From contig CAVROT010000002.1 of assembly GCA_963722905.1 (NCBI GenBank), positions 1-64,000 of the forward strand: a stretch of 64,000 nt of DNA, written 5' to 3'. Under the pieces are notes generated by a model, which made no database searches, had not been told where the DNA came from, and worked only from the letters and a program-made list of their open reading frames with translations. The position numbers and the translations under genes were made by a program. Positions 1 to 8,286 of the stretch are shown one piece after another. The first letter of the stretch is position 1; every line of letters starts with the position of its first letter. The stretch comes from CAVROT01 sp963722905. Lineage in GTDB: Bacteria; Pseudomonadota; Alphaproteobacteria; Rhodobacterales; Rhodobacteraceae.

Positions 1-867
1 GAAGGCCAGCGGACGTTCGATGGCGCCGGTCGCGGTCAGGACGCGCCGGGCCCGGACGCGCCAGAGCCTGTGACGCAGTCCCGCCGTCTCCACCCGCTCT
101 TCGGCCAGCAAATAGCCGTGGTCGTAGACGCCGGACGCCACGCAGGCCAGCCGCATGTCGACATTCGGCATGGCGGCCAGGGCGGCGACGGCGCCGGCGA
201 TCCAATCTATAGCGGGCCGCCCCGCGACCTCTTCGTCGTCGACGGATGCGCGACCGCCCCACCGGCCCGATTGCTCCATCAGCAGCACGTCCTCGCCGGC
301 CTCGGCCGCCAGCCGTGCGGCGGTCAGGCCGGCGATGCCGCCGCCGACAACGACGGTATCGGCATGGGCGTAAAAATGTTCGTAACGGTCGGCATCGGGC
401 TTTGACGGAGGGCGGCCCAGACCGGCCGAAGCGCGGATGACCGGCTCGTAGACGTGCTTCCAGAAGGCGCGGGGCCACATGAAGGTCTTGTAGTAGAAAC
501 CGGCCGGAAGGAACCGCGAGAGACGCTCGTTCACCGCGCCCACGTCGAACTTCAGCGACGGCCATCGGTTCTGGGACGTGGCGACCAGTCCGTCGTGCAG
601 GGGGACGACCGTGGCCCTCTGGTTCGGCTCGAATCGCGGGCCCTCGCCGATGCCGACGAGGGCGTTCGGTTCTTCGGGGCCGCTGGCGACGACGCCCCGG
701 GGGCGGTGATACTTGAACGACCGTCCCGTCAGCAGGACATCGTTGGCCAGCAGGGCGGAGGCCAGGGTGTCGCCGGCAAAACCGCCCAGGCGCCTGCCGT
801 CGAAGGTGAAGAAGAGGGGGGACCGCCGGTCGATCTGGGTGCCGCCCCCGGTCAGGCGCACGCTCAT
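1..867 (-). CDS. soxA: Sarcosine oxidase subunit alpha, N-terminal part (cut by window edge)
   Basis: This is the large subunit of heterotetrameric sarcosine oxidase, which oxidatively demethylates sarcosine to glycine and passes the one-carbon unit to tetrahydrofolate. Only the first 289 residues are in the window. The N-terminus (MSVRLTGGGTQIDRRSPLFF) has the ferredoxin-like fold region typical of the family. It is followed by the KYHRPRG-type segment, and a nucleotide-binding motif VVVGGGIAGLTAARLAAEAG lies near residues 195-215. The ATG overlaps the soxD stop in an ATGA junction, which fixes the start and implies translational coupling. The gene continues beyond base 1, where soxG would be expected. 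Confidence 0.95.
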   Translation of the reverse strand, partial: MSVRLTGGGTQIDRRSPLFFTFDGRRLGGFAGDTLASALLANDVLLTGRSFKYHRPRGVVASGPEEPNALVGIGEGPRFEPNQRATVVPLHDGLVATSQNRWPSLKFDVGAVNERLSRFLPAGFYYKTFMWPRAFWKHVYEPVIRASAGLGRPPSKPDADRYEHFYAHADTVVVGGGIAGLTAARLAAEAGEDVLLMEQSGRWGGRASVDDEEVAGRPAIDWIAGAVAALAAMPNVDMRLACVASGVYDHGYLLAEERVETAGLRHRLWRVRARRVLTATGAIERPLAF

Positions 868-1181
868 GACGTCCACCCGGGATGGCGGAGCCGGATGGCG
901 GCGGCCACGGCGTCGGGCGGCGCGAGGGCGGTGGCCGGGTAGGTGCCGAACACCTCCATCGTCACGGTATCGCGCGCGGCGTGGAACCACTGGCCGCAAC
1001 CGAAGGCGTGGCGCCATCGTTCCAGATGAACACCGCGCGGGTTGGACCGCCGGAAGAGGTAGTCGGCGAAGTCGTGGTCGCCCGTCCCGGGGCCACGGCG
1101 TGTCACATGTGCCTCGCCGCCCGGCGCAAGCTCGGTCTCGTCGGCCATGACACCGCAGGCGGGGCAGCGCAGGGTCAGCAT
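864..1181 (-). CDS. soxD: Sarcosine oxidase subunit delta
   Basis: This 105-residue protein is the small zinc-binding subunit of heterotetrameric sarcosine oxidase. The N-terminal MLTLRCPACG supplies Cys6 and Cys9, and His58 and Cys62 (in RHAFGCGQWF) complete the zinc site known from the family. Length and order match the family. It lies between soxB and soxA on the same strand and overlaps soxA by 4 nt, so the two are probably translated together in the cytoplasm. Confidence 0.95.
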   Translation of the reverse strand: MLTLRCPACGVMADETELAPGGEAHVTRRGPGTGDHDFADYLFRRSNPRGVHLERWRHAFGCGQWFHAARDTVTMEVFGTYPATALAPPDAVAAAIRLRHPGWTS

Positions 1182-1208
1182 GATGCCGACCCCGCGCGTC
1201 CGGTCTCG

Positions 1209-1364
1209 TCAGTCGGCAGGCGCCACCACGGCGTCGCCTTCGATGACGGTATCGTCGTCGACGCTGTCGACCACCGCGTCACCGACGGCGAAGACACCGA
1301 GGAACGACAGGATGATGAGCAGGACGATGATCGCCAAGATAGCGAGGATGATGTTGCGGACCAT
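1209..1364 (-). CDS. Small membrane protein of 51 aa inside the sarcosine oxidase operon
   Basis: Reading the minus strand gives an intact 51-codon frame beginning MVRNIILAILAII and ending GDAVVAPAD. Residues 4-27 form one strongly hydrophobic helix (Ile/Leu/Val rich). The remaining 24 residues are acidic, with a VDDD run, so the likely form is a single-span protein with an acidic tail. A GGAG ribosome-binding site lies 8 nt before the ATG. It stands between soxB (124 nt away) and soxD (27 nt away) on the same strand, so it should be co-transcribed with them. I do not recognise a family. It is not a known structural subunit of sarcosine oxidase. Its role is unknown. Confidence 0.65.
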   Translation of the reverse strand: MVRNIILAILAIIVLLIILSFLGVFAVGDAVVDSVDDDTVIEGDAVVAPAD

Positions 1365-1488
1365 GATGGGGGCTCCAATTGGGTTGCATGCCGGGTACCA
1401 ATACGCCCGCGGCCCGCGACGTTCCGCGGCGATGGCCGGAAACGGGCGAAAAGCGGCGCCAATGCGCCGATGGCGTGTCTCTGCGGCA

Positions 1489-2733
1489 TCAGTGCGCCAC
1501 CCCGGCCGCGACGCTTTCGTCGATGAATCTCCCCTCGCGGAACCGGTTGATCGAGAACGGGTCCGCCAGCGCCGAGGCGCCCGTCGCCATCAGCTCGGCC
1601 ATCGCCCAGCCCGACCCGGGGATCGCCTTGAACCCGCCGGTCCCCCAGCCGCAGTTGACGAAAACCCCGCCCACGGGGGTGCGCGAGAGCAGCGGCGACC
1701 GGTCGCCCGTCATGTCGACGATACCACCCCATTGGCGCAGCATCCGCAGGCGGCTCAGCATCGGGAACGTCTCGATCAGGGCGCGCACCGTCTCTTCTAT
1801 GTGATGGAAACTGCCGCGCTGGGTATAGTTGACGGACCCGTCGGTGCCGCCGCCGATGACCATCTCGCCCTTGTCGGACTGGCTCATGTAGCCGTGGACC
1901 GTGTTGGCCATGACGACGACGTCCATGCAGGGCTTGACCGGTTCGCTCACCAGCGCCTGAAGCGACAGGGATTCGATCGGCAGCCGGAACCCGGCCATGT
2001 CGGCCAGCCGGCTGGAGTGCCCGGCGACGACGATCCCCAGCTTGCCGCAGGCGATGTCGCCTCGGCTGGTCTGCACGCCCGTCACCTGTCCGCCCTGCGT
2101 CGAGACGCCGGTCACCTCGCACTGCTGGACGATGTCCATACCCATGTCGCTGCATGCCCGCGCGTAGCCCCAGGCGACCGCATCGTGCCGCGCGGTGCCG
2201 CCGCGGGCCTGCCAGAGCGCGCCCAGCACCGGATAGCGCGGACCCGAAAGCTCGATGATCGGGCACAGGGCCTTGACGGCGGCGGGCCCGATGAATTCGG
2301 TCGAAACGCCCTGCAGGGCATTCGCCTGCGCGGTGCGGCGATAGCCGCGCACCTCGTGTTCGGTCTGGGCAAGCATCAGGACGCCACGCGGGCTGAACAT
2401 GACGTTGTAGTTCAGATCCTGGCTCATCGTCTCGTAGAGGCTGCGCGCCTTTTCGTAGATCGCCGCCGAGGGATCCTGAAGGTAGTTCGACCGGATGATC
2501 GTCGTGTTTCGCCCGGTGTTGCCGCCCCCCAGCCAGCCCTTTTCCAGCACGGCGACATTGGTGATGCCGTGGTTGCGGCCCAGCCAGTAGGCCGTCGCCA
2601 GCCCGTGTCCGCCGGCGCCCACGATGACGACGTCATAGCGCGCCTTGGGCGCCGCGTCGCGCCAGGCGGGGCCCCAGTTCAGGTGGTGGCTCATGGCCTC
2701 GCGCGCGATGGCGAAGGCAGAGTGGCGTTTCAT
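1489..2733 (-). CDS. soxB: Sarcosine oxidase subunit beta
   Basis: This 414-residue flavoprotein subunit carries the sarcosine-oxidising site of the heterotetrameric enzyme. The dinucleotide motif YDVVIVGAGGHGLATAYWLG lies at residues 33-52. The RHDAVAWGYAR segment (about 182-192) contains the His that, in this family, covalently holds FMN. The C-terminal part has GWGTGGFKAIPGSG, typical of the DAO fold. The start MKRHSAFAIARE gives the usual family length of about 415. A frame extension upstream exists but has no family similarity. It is the first gene of the sox operon here and is divergent from ccmI, so a promoter is expected in 2734-3009. Confidence 0.95.
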   Translation of the reverse strand: MKRHSAFAIAREAMSHHLNWGPAWRDAAPKARYDVVIVGAGGHGLATAYWLGRNHGITNVAVLEKGWLGGGNTGRNTTIIRSNYLQDPSAAIYEKARSLYETMSQDLNYNVMFSPRGVLMLAQTEHEVRGYRRTAQANALQGVSTEFIGPAAVKALCPIIELSGPRYPVLGALWQARGGTARHDAVAWGYARACSDMGMDIVQQCEVTGVSTQGGQVTGVQTSRGDIACGKLGIVVAGHSSRLADMAGFRLPIESLSLQALVSEPVKPCMDVVVMANTVHGYMSQSDKGEMVIGGGTDGSVNYTQRGSFHHIEETVRALIETFPMLSRLRMLRQWGGIVDMTGDRSPLLSRTPVGGVFVNCGWGTGGFKAIPGSGWAMAELMATGASALADPFSINRFREGRFIDESVAAGVAH

Positions 2734-3009
2734 CGGCGGTCCGTCCGGCGGAGGGAGTGCCAGCCGTGAATGGCGCCGATCCTTGCCGGTTGGAAGGGTG
2801 CAAGCGGCACACGGGCGGCAAATATCGACATCGGGAGGCTTTTGCGACTTTGCGCCGCAGGGACCAGAGCCGGCTCGTGACAGGGCAGCCGTGAGGTTCA
2901 CCGCCAGGCGGTCGCTCTTGCCGGGCCTGGTGCGGGCGGGGCGGGTATCGCGCCTGCGTGACTTTCACGCCGGCGGGTGCGGCGCTATGAGGGCGGCCGG
3001 AGGCACCGG

Positions 3010-4230
3010 ATGATCCTTTTCTGGACGATCGCACTCGGAGCGGCCCTACTGGTGGCCGTGCCCATCGCGCGGGCCATGGCGGGACGGCCGGCCGCTGCGC
3101 CGGACACCATCGACAGCGACGTGGGCCTCTACCGCGCGCAGCTGGACGAGGTCGAGCGCGACGCCGCCCGCGGGATCCTCGACGGGGACGAGGTCGCGCG
3201 GATGCGCACCGAGGTCGCCCGCCGCCTGCTGGCCGCCGACGCGCGCGCCAAGCACCGTGTCCGCGATGCGCCGCCCGCCGTCTCTCTCGTGGCGGCGGCC
3301 GTGGCGGCGGCGACCGTGCTGGGGGGCAGCGTCGCCCTCTACGCCCGGATCGGGGCGCCCGGCTACCCCGACCTGCCCATTGCCGCCCGGATCGCGGCGG
3401 CCGAGGCGCTGCGCGCCGAACGCCCCTCGCAGGCCGCGGCAGAAGAGCAGGCCGGGCGCGCCGGCGACCCGCGCCCTGCACCGGATCCCGAGACGGCGGC
3501 CCTGATGGAACGCCTCCGCGAAGCTCTGTCCACCCGGCCGGACGACCTGCGCGGGTTCGAACTGCTGGCGCGCAACGAGGCATCGATGGGCAACTTCGCC
3601 GCCGCCGCCCGGGCGCAGGCGCGCGTGCTGGACCTGATGGGTGCCGAGACGACGGCCGCCGACCTTGCCGATCGCGCCGAATGGATGGTGCTGGCGGCCG
3701 GCGGCTATGTGTCGCCCGAGGCCGAGGTGGCGCTGGAACGGGCGCTGGACGCAGATCCGCGCAACGGGCGGGCGCGCTATTATCTGGGATTGGCCCAGGC
3801 TCAGCTGGGCCGCCCCGATCTGGCCTACAGGGTCTGGGCGGCCCTTCTGCGCGACGGGCCGGAGGAGGCGCCCTGGATCGCCCCGATCCGCGCGCAGATC
3901 CCGCAGGTCGCCGCCCGCGCCGGCGTGCCCTATGACCCGCCGCCGGCCCGCCCCGGCCCCGACGCGCAGGCCGTCGTCGACGCCGCCGACATGTCGCCCG
4001 AGGATCGCGACGCCATGATCCGCGGCATGGTGCAGGGCCTCGCCGACCGGCTGGCGACGCAGGGCGGTCCGGCCGCGGACTGGGCCCGCCTCATCGCCGC
4101 CTACGGCACGCTGGGCGAGACGGATGCCGCCGCCGCCATCTGGGACGAGGGACGCGATCGCTTTGCCGGCGTGCCCGCCGACCGGGACCTGCTGCGTCGC
4201 GCCGCCGAGGCTGCCGGCGTGGCGCAATGA
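3010..4230 (+). CDS. ccmI: Cytochrome c biogenesis protein CcmI
   Basis: CcmI is a membrane chaperone that holds apocytochrome c for haem ligation by the CcmFH complex. The 406-residue product has a first membrane helix at residues 1-22 (MILFWTIALGAALLVAVPIA). A short cytoplasmic Glu/Arg-rich coiled segment (YRAQLDEVERDAARGILDGD) follows, then a second helix near 88-110, and then a periplasmic tetratricopeptide-like region (for example ARYYLGLAQAQLGRPDLAY). This two-helix plus TPR layout is diagnostic. The other ccm genes are not in the window. The start chosen places the membrane helix at the N-terminus. An in-frame upstream ATG at 2977 would add 11 basic residues. Confidence 0.9.
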   Translation: MILFWTIALGAALLVAVPIARAMAGRPAAAPDTIDSDVGLYRAQLDEVERDAARGILDGDEVARMRTEVARRLLAADARAKHRVRDAPPAVSLVAAAVAAATVLGGSVALYARIGAPGYPDLPIAARIAAAEALRAERPSQAAAEEQAGRAGDPRPAPDPETAALMERLREALSTRPDDLRGFELLARNEASMGNFAAAARAQARVLDLMGAETTAADLADRAEWMVLAAGGYVSPEAEVALERALDADPRNGRARYYLGLAQAQLGRPDLAYRVWAALLRDGPEEAPWIAPIRAQIPQVAARAGVPYDPPPARPGPDAQAVVDAADMSPEDRDAMIRGMVQGLADRLATQGGPAADWARLIAAYGTLGETDAAAAIWDEGRDRFAGVPADRDLLRRAAEAAGVAQ

Positions 4231-4321
4231 CAGCGGCTGCGGGCGTCGCATCCGGGTCGGCAGGCCCGCGAATGCCACCGGGCCGGTCAGTCCGCGCCGC
4301 AGAGTTCCCTGCGACGTCGGC

Positions 4322-4813
4322 ATGATCCACGATACCATCATGGAGTTCGGCGCCGCCTTGCCGGCCGCCGGGGCGCTGGCGGGGCTCGACCTCGGGACGC
4401 GGACCATCGGCGTCGCCGTCAGCGACCGGCGGCGGCAGGTGGCGACGCCCGTGACGACGATCCGGCGGAGCAAGTTCACCGCCGATGCGGCGGCGCTTTT
4501 CGCTCTGCTGGCACAGCGCGAGGTGGCGGGTCTGATCCTGGGCCTGCCGCTGAACATGGACGGTAGCGAGGGGCCGCGCGCCCAGTCCACCCGCGCCTTC
4601 GCGCGCAATCTTTTGCGGTTGCGCGACCTGCCCGTCGGCTACTGGGACGAGCGATTGTCGACCGTCGCGGCCACGCGCGCTCTGCTCGAGGCCGACGCCT
4701 CGCGCAAGCGCCGCGCTGAGGTGGTGGATCACGTGGCGGCCGGCTACATCCTGCAGGGCGCGCTGGACCGGCTGGCGCACATGGCCGCGAAGGGCGGGGA
4801 GGGGGCGACATGA
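4322..4813 (+). CDS. ruvX: RuvX/YqgF family Holliday junction resolvase-like nuclease
   Basis: The 163-residue protein is the RNase H-fold YqgF/RuvX family member, linked to Holliday junction resolution and 16S rRNA 5'-end maturation. Visible motifs are LDLGTRTIGVAVSD (first acidic residue), LILGLPLNMDGSEGPR, YWDERLSTVAA and EVVDHVAAGYILQG (last acidic residue). The MIHD start is common for close relatives. A second ATG 18 nt downstream (MEFGAAL) is possible. It overlaps the next gene by 4 nt (ATGA). Confidence 0.93.
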   Translation: MIHDTIMEFGAALPAAGALAGLDLGTRTIGVAVSDRRRQVATPVTTIRRSKFTADAAALFALLAQREVAGLILGLPLNMDGSEGPRAQSTRAFARNLLRLRDLPVGYWDERLSTVAATRALLEADASRKRRAEVVDHVAAGYILQGALDRLAHMAAKGGEGAT

Positions 4814-5100
4814 GCCTGGACGACGACGCCCCACGGGAGGCCCCGATCTGGACGCGCGGCGAGGTCGACAGCCCCTGCATCCGGGTCTGCGTCATCCACC
4901 CCGGCGAGGATCTGTGCGTCGGCTGCCTGCGCACCCGGGGCGAGATCGCCGCGTGGCCGCGGATGCCCGGCGACGCGCGACGCGCGCTTCTGGCAGAACT
5001 GGCAGACCGGGCGCCGCGCCTGAAGCGGCGGCGCGGCGGCCGCAACCGGCGGCTGGGCGCGGTCGTGGCCGCGGCGGATCCATCCGAGGAAGGCGCTTAG
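4810..5100 (+). CDS. DUF1289 domain protein (cysteine-rich small protein)
   Basis: The 96-residue protein contains the DUF1289 signature CIRVCVIHPGEDLCVGCLRT with four cysteines (residues 23-39), followed by RGEIAAWPRM. The C-terminus is Arg-rich and probably binds nucleic acid or is disordered. The four cysteines suggest metal binding. The biochemical role of the family is not established. It is translationally coupled to ruvX and faces the 3' end of dusA. Confidence 0.85.
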   Translation: MSLDDDAPREAPIWTRGEVDSPCIRVCVIHPGEDLCVGCLRTRGEIAAWPRMPGDARRALLAELADRAPRLKRRRGGRNRRLGAVVAAADPSEEGA

Positions 5101-5213
5101 TCGGCCCTGCAAGCATCGCCGTTACCGTCCGGTTTCCGCACATCGTCGCCTCAGGCGAACGGCGCGCGGCGGCACCGCTCGCAACCCTGTGCCGACCGGG
5201 TCGTCGGGGCCGT

Positions 5214-6224
<1,011 letters not shown>

Positions 6225-6963
6225 GGGTTTACCTGGCGTGGCTGACGGCGACGTTTCAAGCTCATAGGCTGCGCTTCGGTGCGGTTCCAGTGATAGGGGC
6301 GTCATCTGCAGTATCGGGAGGGCGTCATTTAGCACCGGCTGACGCAGACGTCACGCATACGCATGGGCGGACGTTGACCCGGTGCCCAGGCTGACGCCCC
6401 GACGGACCCGGACCGAAGCATGCTGATGGAGATTTTGGCTGACGCTCCGGACCTCGGGCCGTATACGGACACCCCTGCCCGCGGACATGCCAGAACTTGG
6501 CCACCCGGACGGCACGCAGGCCGCCGCGTCGGCCGGACCATCTGCGATAGTCCGTATATCAGGGCGATGGCAGGGGTGGGAACGCCCCCCAAGCGGGCGC
6601 TGCCTGGGCGGGCACCAACGCGTCCCGGGCGGACGTATCGCGTGCTGCCGCGGATCGGGGAACGTTCGGACGGGCCGCCTGTCCACGCTTCCGCGCGCGC
6701 GGCAACCCCGGAAGGGGATTGTGCAACGAGGCACCTCCGACGGTCTGGAAAGGACGCTCGTCCTTCACCTTCTTGATGACGGTGGATATTCCGGACAGGT
6801 CAGGGCTCTCCTTTAGCTTGATCGATCCTGGGACAAAGGATGCTCACCGATGCAGACGAACCGAGCATGACCGGGCCCGTACGGCTTCCGAGATCGCGTC
6901 GCGGTCGCGTGCAGGACATGCAGGTCGTGCGTCGGTCGCCGGACGACAGGAGCACGTGATGGG
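6225..6963 (+). other. 739-nt gene-free stretch between dusA and rsmB
   Basis: The stretch lies between two divergent genes. Several open frames on both strands read as Pro/Arg-rich noise with no recognisable domain, so I call no gene. It holds two inverted-repeat pairs. GTATACGGAC (6461-6470) matches the complement at 6550-6559 with one mismatch, and CACCCCTGCC (6470-6479) matches exactly at 6569-6578. An AGGAG at 6948-6952 serves the rsmB start. It may contain decayed coding sequence or regulatory RNA. Confidence 0.5.
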
Positions 6964-8184
6964 GTGGCGTCATTCGGGGCCGTGCAGGTCCGGGACGCTG
7001 CCGTGACGCCCGCCGCCCGGGTCGCCGCGGCGATCGAGATCGTCGACGCCATCGTCTCTGGCCAGCCGGGCGAGGCCGCGCTCACCCGGTGGGCCCGCGG
7101 TCACCGGTTCGCCGGATCCGGCGACCGCGCCGCGATTCGCGATCATGTCTTCGACGTCATGCGGCGATGGTACTCGACCGCCCACGATGGCGGCGGCACG
7201 ACCGGCCGCGCGCGGATGATCGGGCTTCTTCGTCAGGCCGGAGCCGACCCCGCGAACCTCTTCACCGGTGTCGCGCATGCCCCTATCCCACTGACGGCCG
7301 AAGAGCGCCGCCGCCCGGCACCCGCCGGCGAGGACGTGGCTCTGGACTGCCCTCCGGCAGCGTCCGCCCTGCTGCGGCGTGATCTCGGTACGGCGTTTGC
7401 CCCGGTGATGGCGGCGCTGCGACTGCGCGCACCGACGTTCCTTCGCGCGAACCTGCGCAGGGCCGATCCGGCGGCTGCCATCGCGGCCCTCGCGGCCGAA
7501 GACATCGATGCGGTCGTGCTCGCAGACGCGCCCGCCGCCCTTCGCGTGACGCGCAACCCCCGCCGCATCGCGGGTAGCGCGGCCTATCGCGACGGCCTGG
7601 TGGAGCTTCAGGACGCCGCCAGCCAGGCCCTGGTCGACCGATTGCCGCTGGAGGACGGCCAGCGCGTGCTGGACTTCTGTGCCGGAGGCGGAGGCAAGAC
7701 GCTTGCGATGGCGGCACGCGCCAGGGCGAACTTCACCGCGACCGACATCGACCGGGGACGTCTCGCACAGCTTGAGGTTCGCGCCCGGCGCGCCGGGGTC
7801 GGCGTGACCTGCGCCGCCCCCGACGACCTGGGCGCCGCCGCCTTCGACCTCGTGCTCGTCGATGCGCCCTGCACGGGATCGGGGGCCTGGCGCCGGTCCC
7901 CGCAGGGCAAGATCGACTTCACTCCCGCCGGGCTGGCCACGGCGATCGCGCGCCAGGCCACAGTGCTTGATGCCGCAGCCCGACACGTTGCCGGCCGCGG
8001 ACAGCTTGCCTACGCGACTTGCTCGATCCTCGAGGACGAGAACGCGGGATCGGTGCGCGGATTTCTTGCAAGGCACCCCGGATGGGCGTGCACGTCCGAA
8101 TGGCGACGCCGCCCGGACGGTAACGGAGACGGTTTTTTCCTCGCAATGCTAGCGCCGCCCGACGGCCAAGAACGCAACCAATAG
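6964..8184 (+). CDS. rsmB: RsmB-type rRNA (cytosine-5) methyltransferase
   Basis: The product is an SAM-dependent RNA m5C methyltransferase of the RsmB/NOP family, expected to act on 16S rRNA. In order it shows an N-terminal NusB-like part, the SAM-binding motif VLDFCAGGGGKTLAMAA, then DAPCTGSGAWRRSPQGK with one catalytic Cys and YATCSILEDEN with the second. The start is uncertain. GTG at 6964 has an AGGAG 11 nt upstream, whereas GTG at 7003 (VTPAARVAAAIEIVDAIV) fits the usual family N-terminus better. Length is 406 or 393 residues. Confidence 0.88.
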   Translation: MASFGAVQVRDAAVTPAARVAAAIEIVDAIVSGQPGEAALTRWARGHRFAGSGDRAAIRDHVFDVMRRWYSTAHDGGGTTGRARMIGLLRQAGADPANLFTGVAHAPIPLTAEERRRPAPAGEDVALDCPPAASALLRRDLGTAFAPVMAALRLRAPTFLRANLRRADPAAAIAALAAEDIDAVVLADAPAALRVTRNPRRIAGSAAYRDGLVELQDAASQALVDRLPLEDGQRVLDFCAGGGGKTLAMAARARANFTATDIDRGRLAQLEVRARRAGVGVTCAAPDDLGAAAFDLVLVDAPCTGSGAWRRSPQGKIDFTPAGLATAIARQATVLDAAARHVAGRGQLAYATCSILEDENAGSVRGFLARHPGWACTSEWRRRPDGNGDGFFLAMLAPPDGQERNQ

Positions 8185-8222
8185 TTGAAAACAAGCGAGA
8201 TATCGTGGTAGTCGAGGGCCGG

Positions 8223-8238
8223 TTAGCATCACCTTAAC
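8223..8238 (+). promoter_or_regulatory. Candidate CtrA-binding site upstream of cckA
   Basis: The sequence TTAGCATCACCTTAAC matches the alphaproteobacterial CtrA consensus TTAA-N7-TTAAC with one mismatch (G for A in the first half). It lies 49 nt before the cckA GTG. CckA acts upstream of CtrA, so feedback control would make sense, but binding is inference. Confidence 0.45.
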
Positions 8239-8286
8239 CTTGGACACCCAGGGTCCGACGGTACGAATCGAGGGGCGGGCCCATTT

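Noticed and set aside
6719..7006. Open frame upstream of rsmB with AGGAG-ATG near 6959
   Set aside because: The ATG at 6959 opens only 15 codons in a different frame. The AGGAG serves rsmB better.
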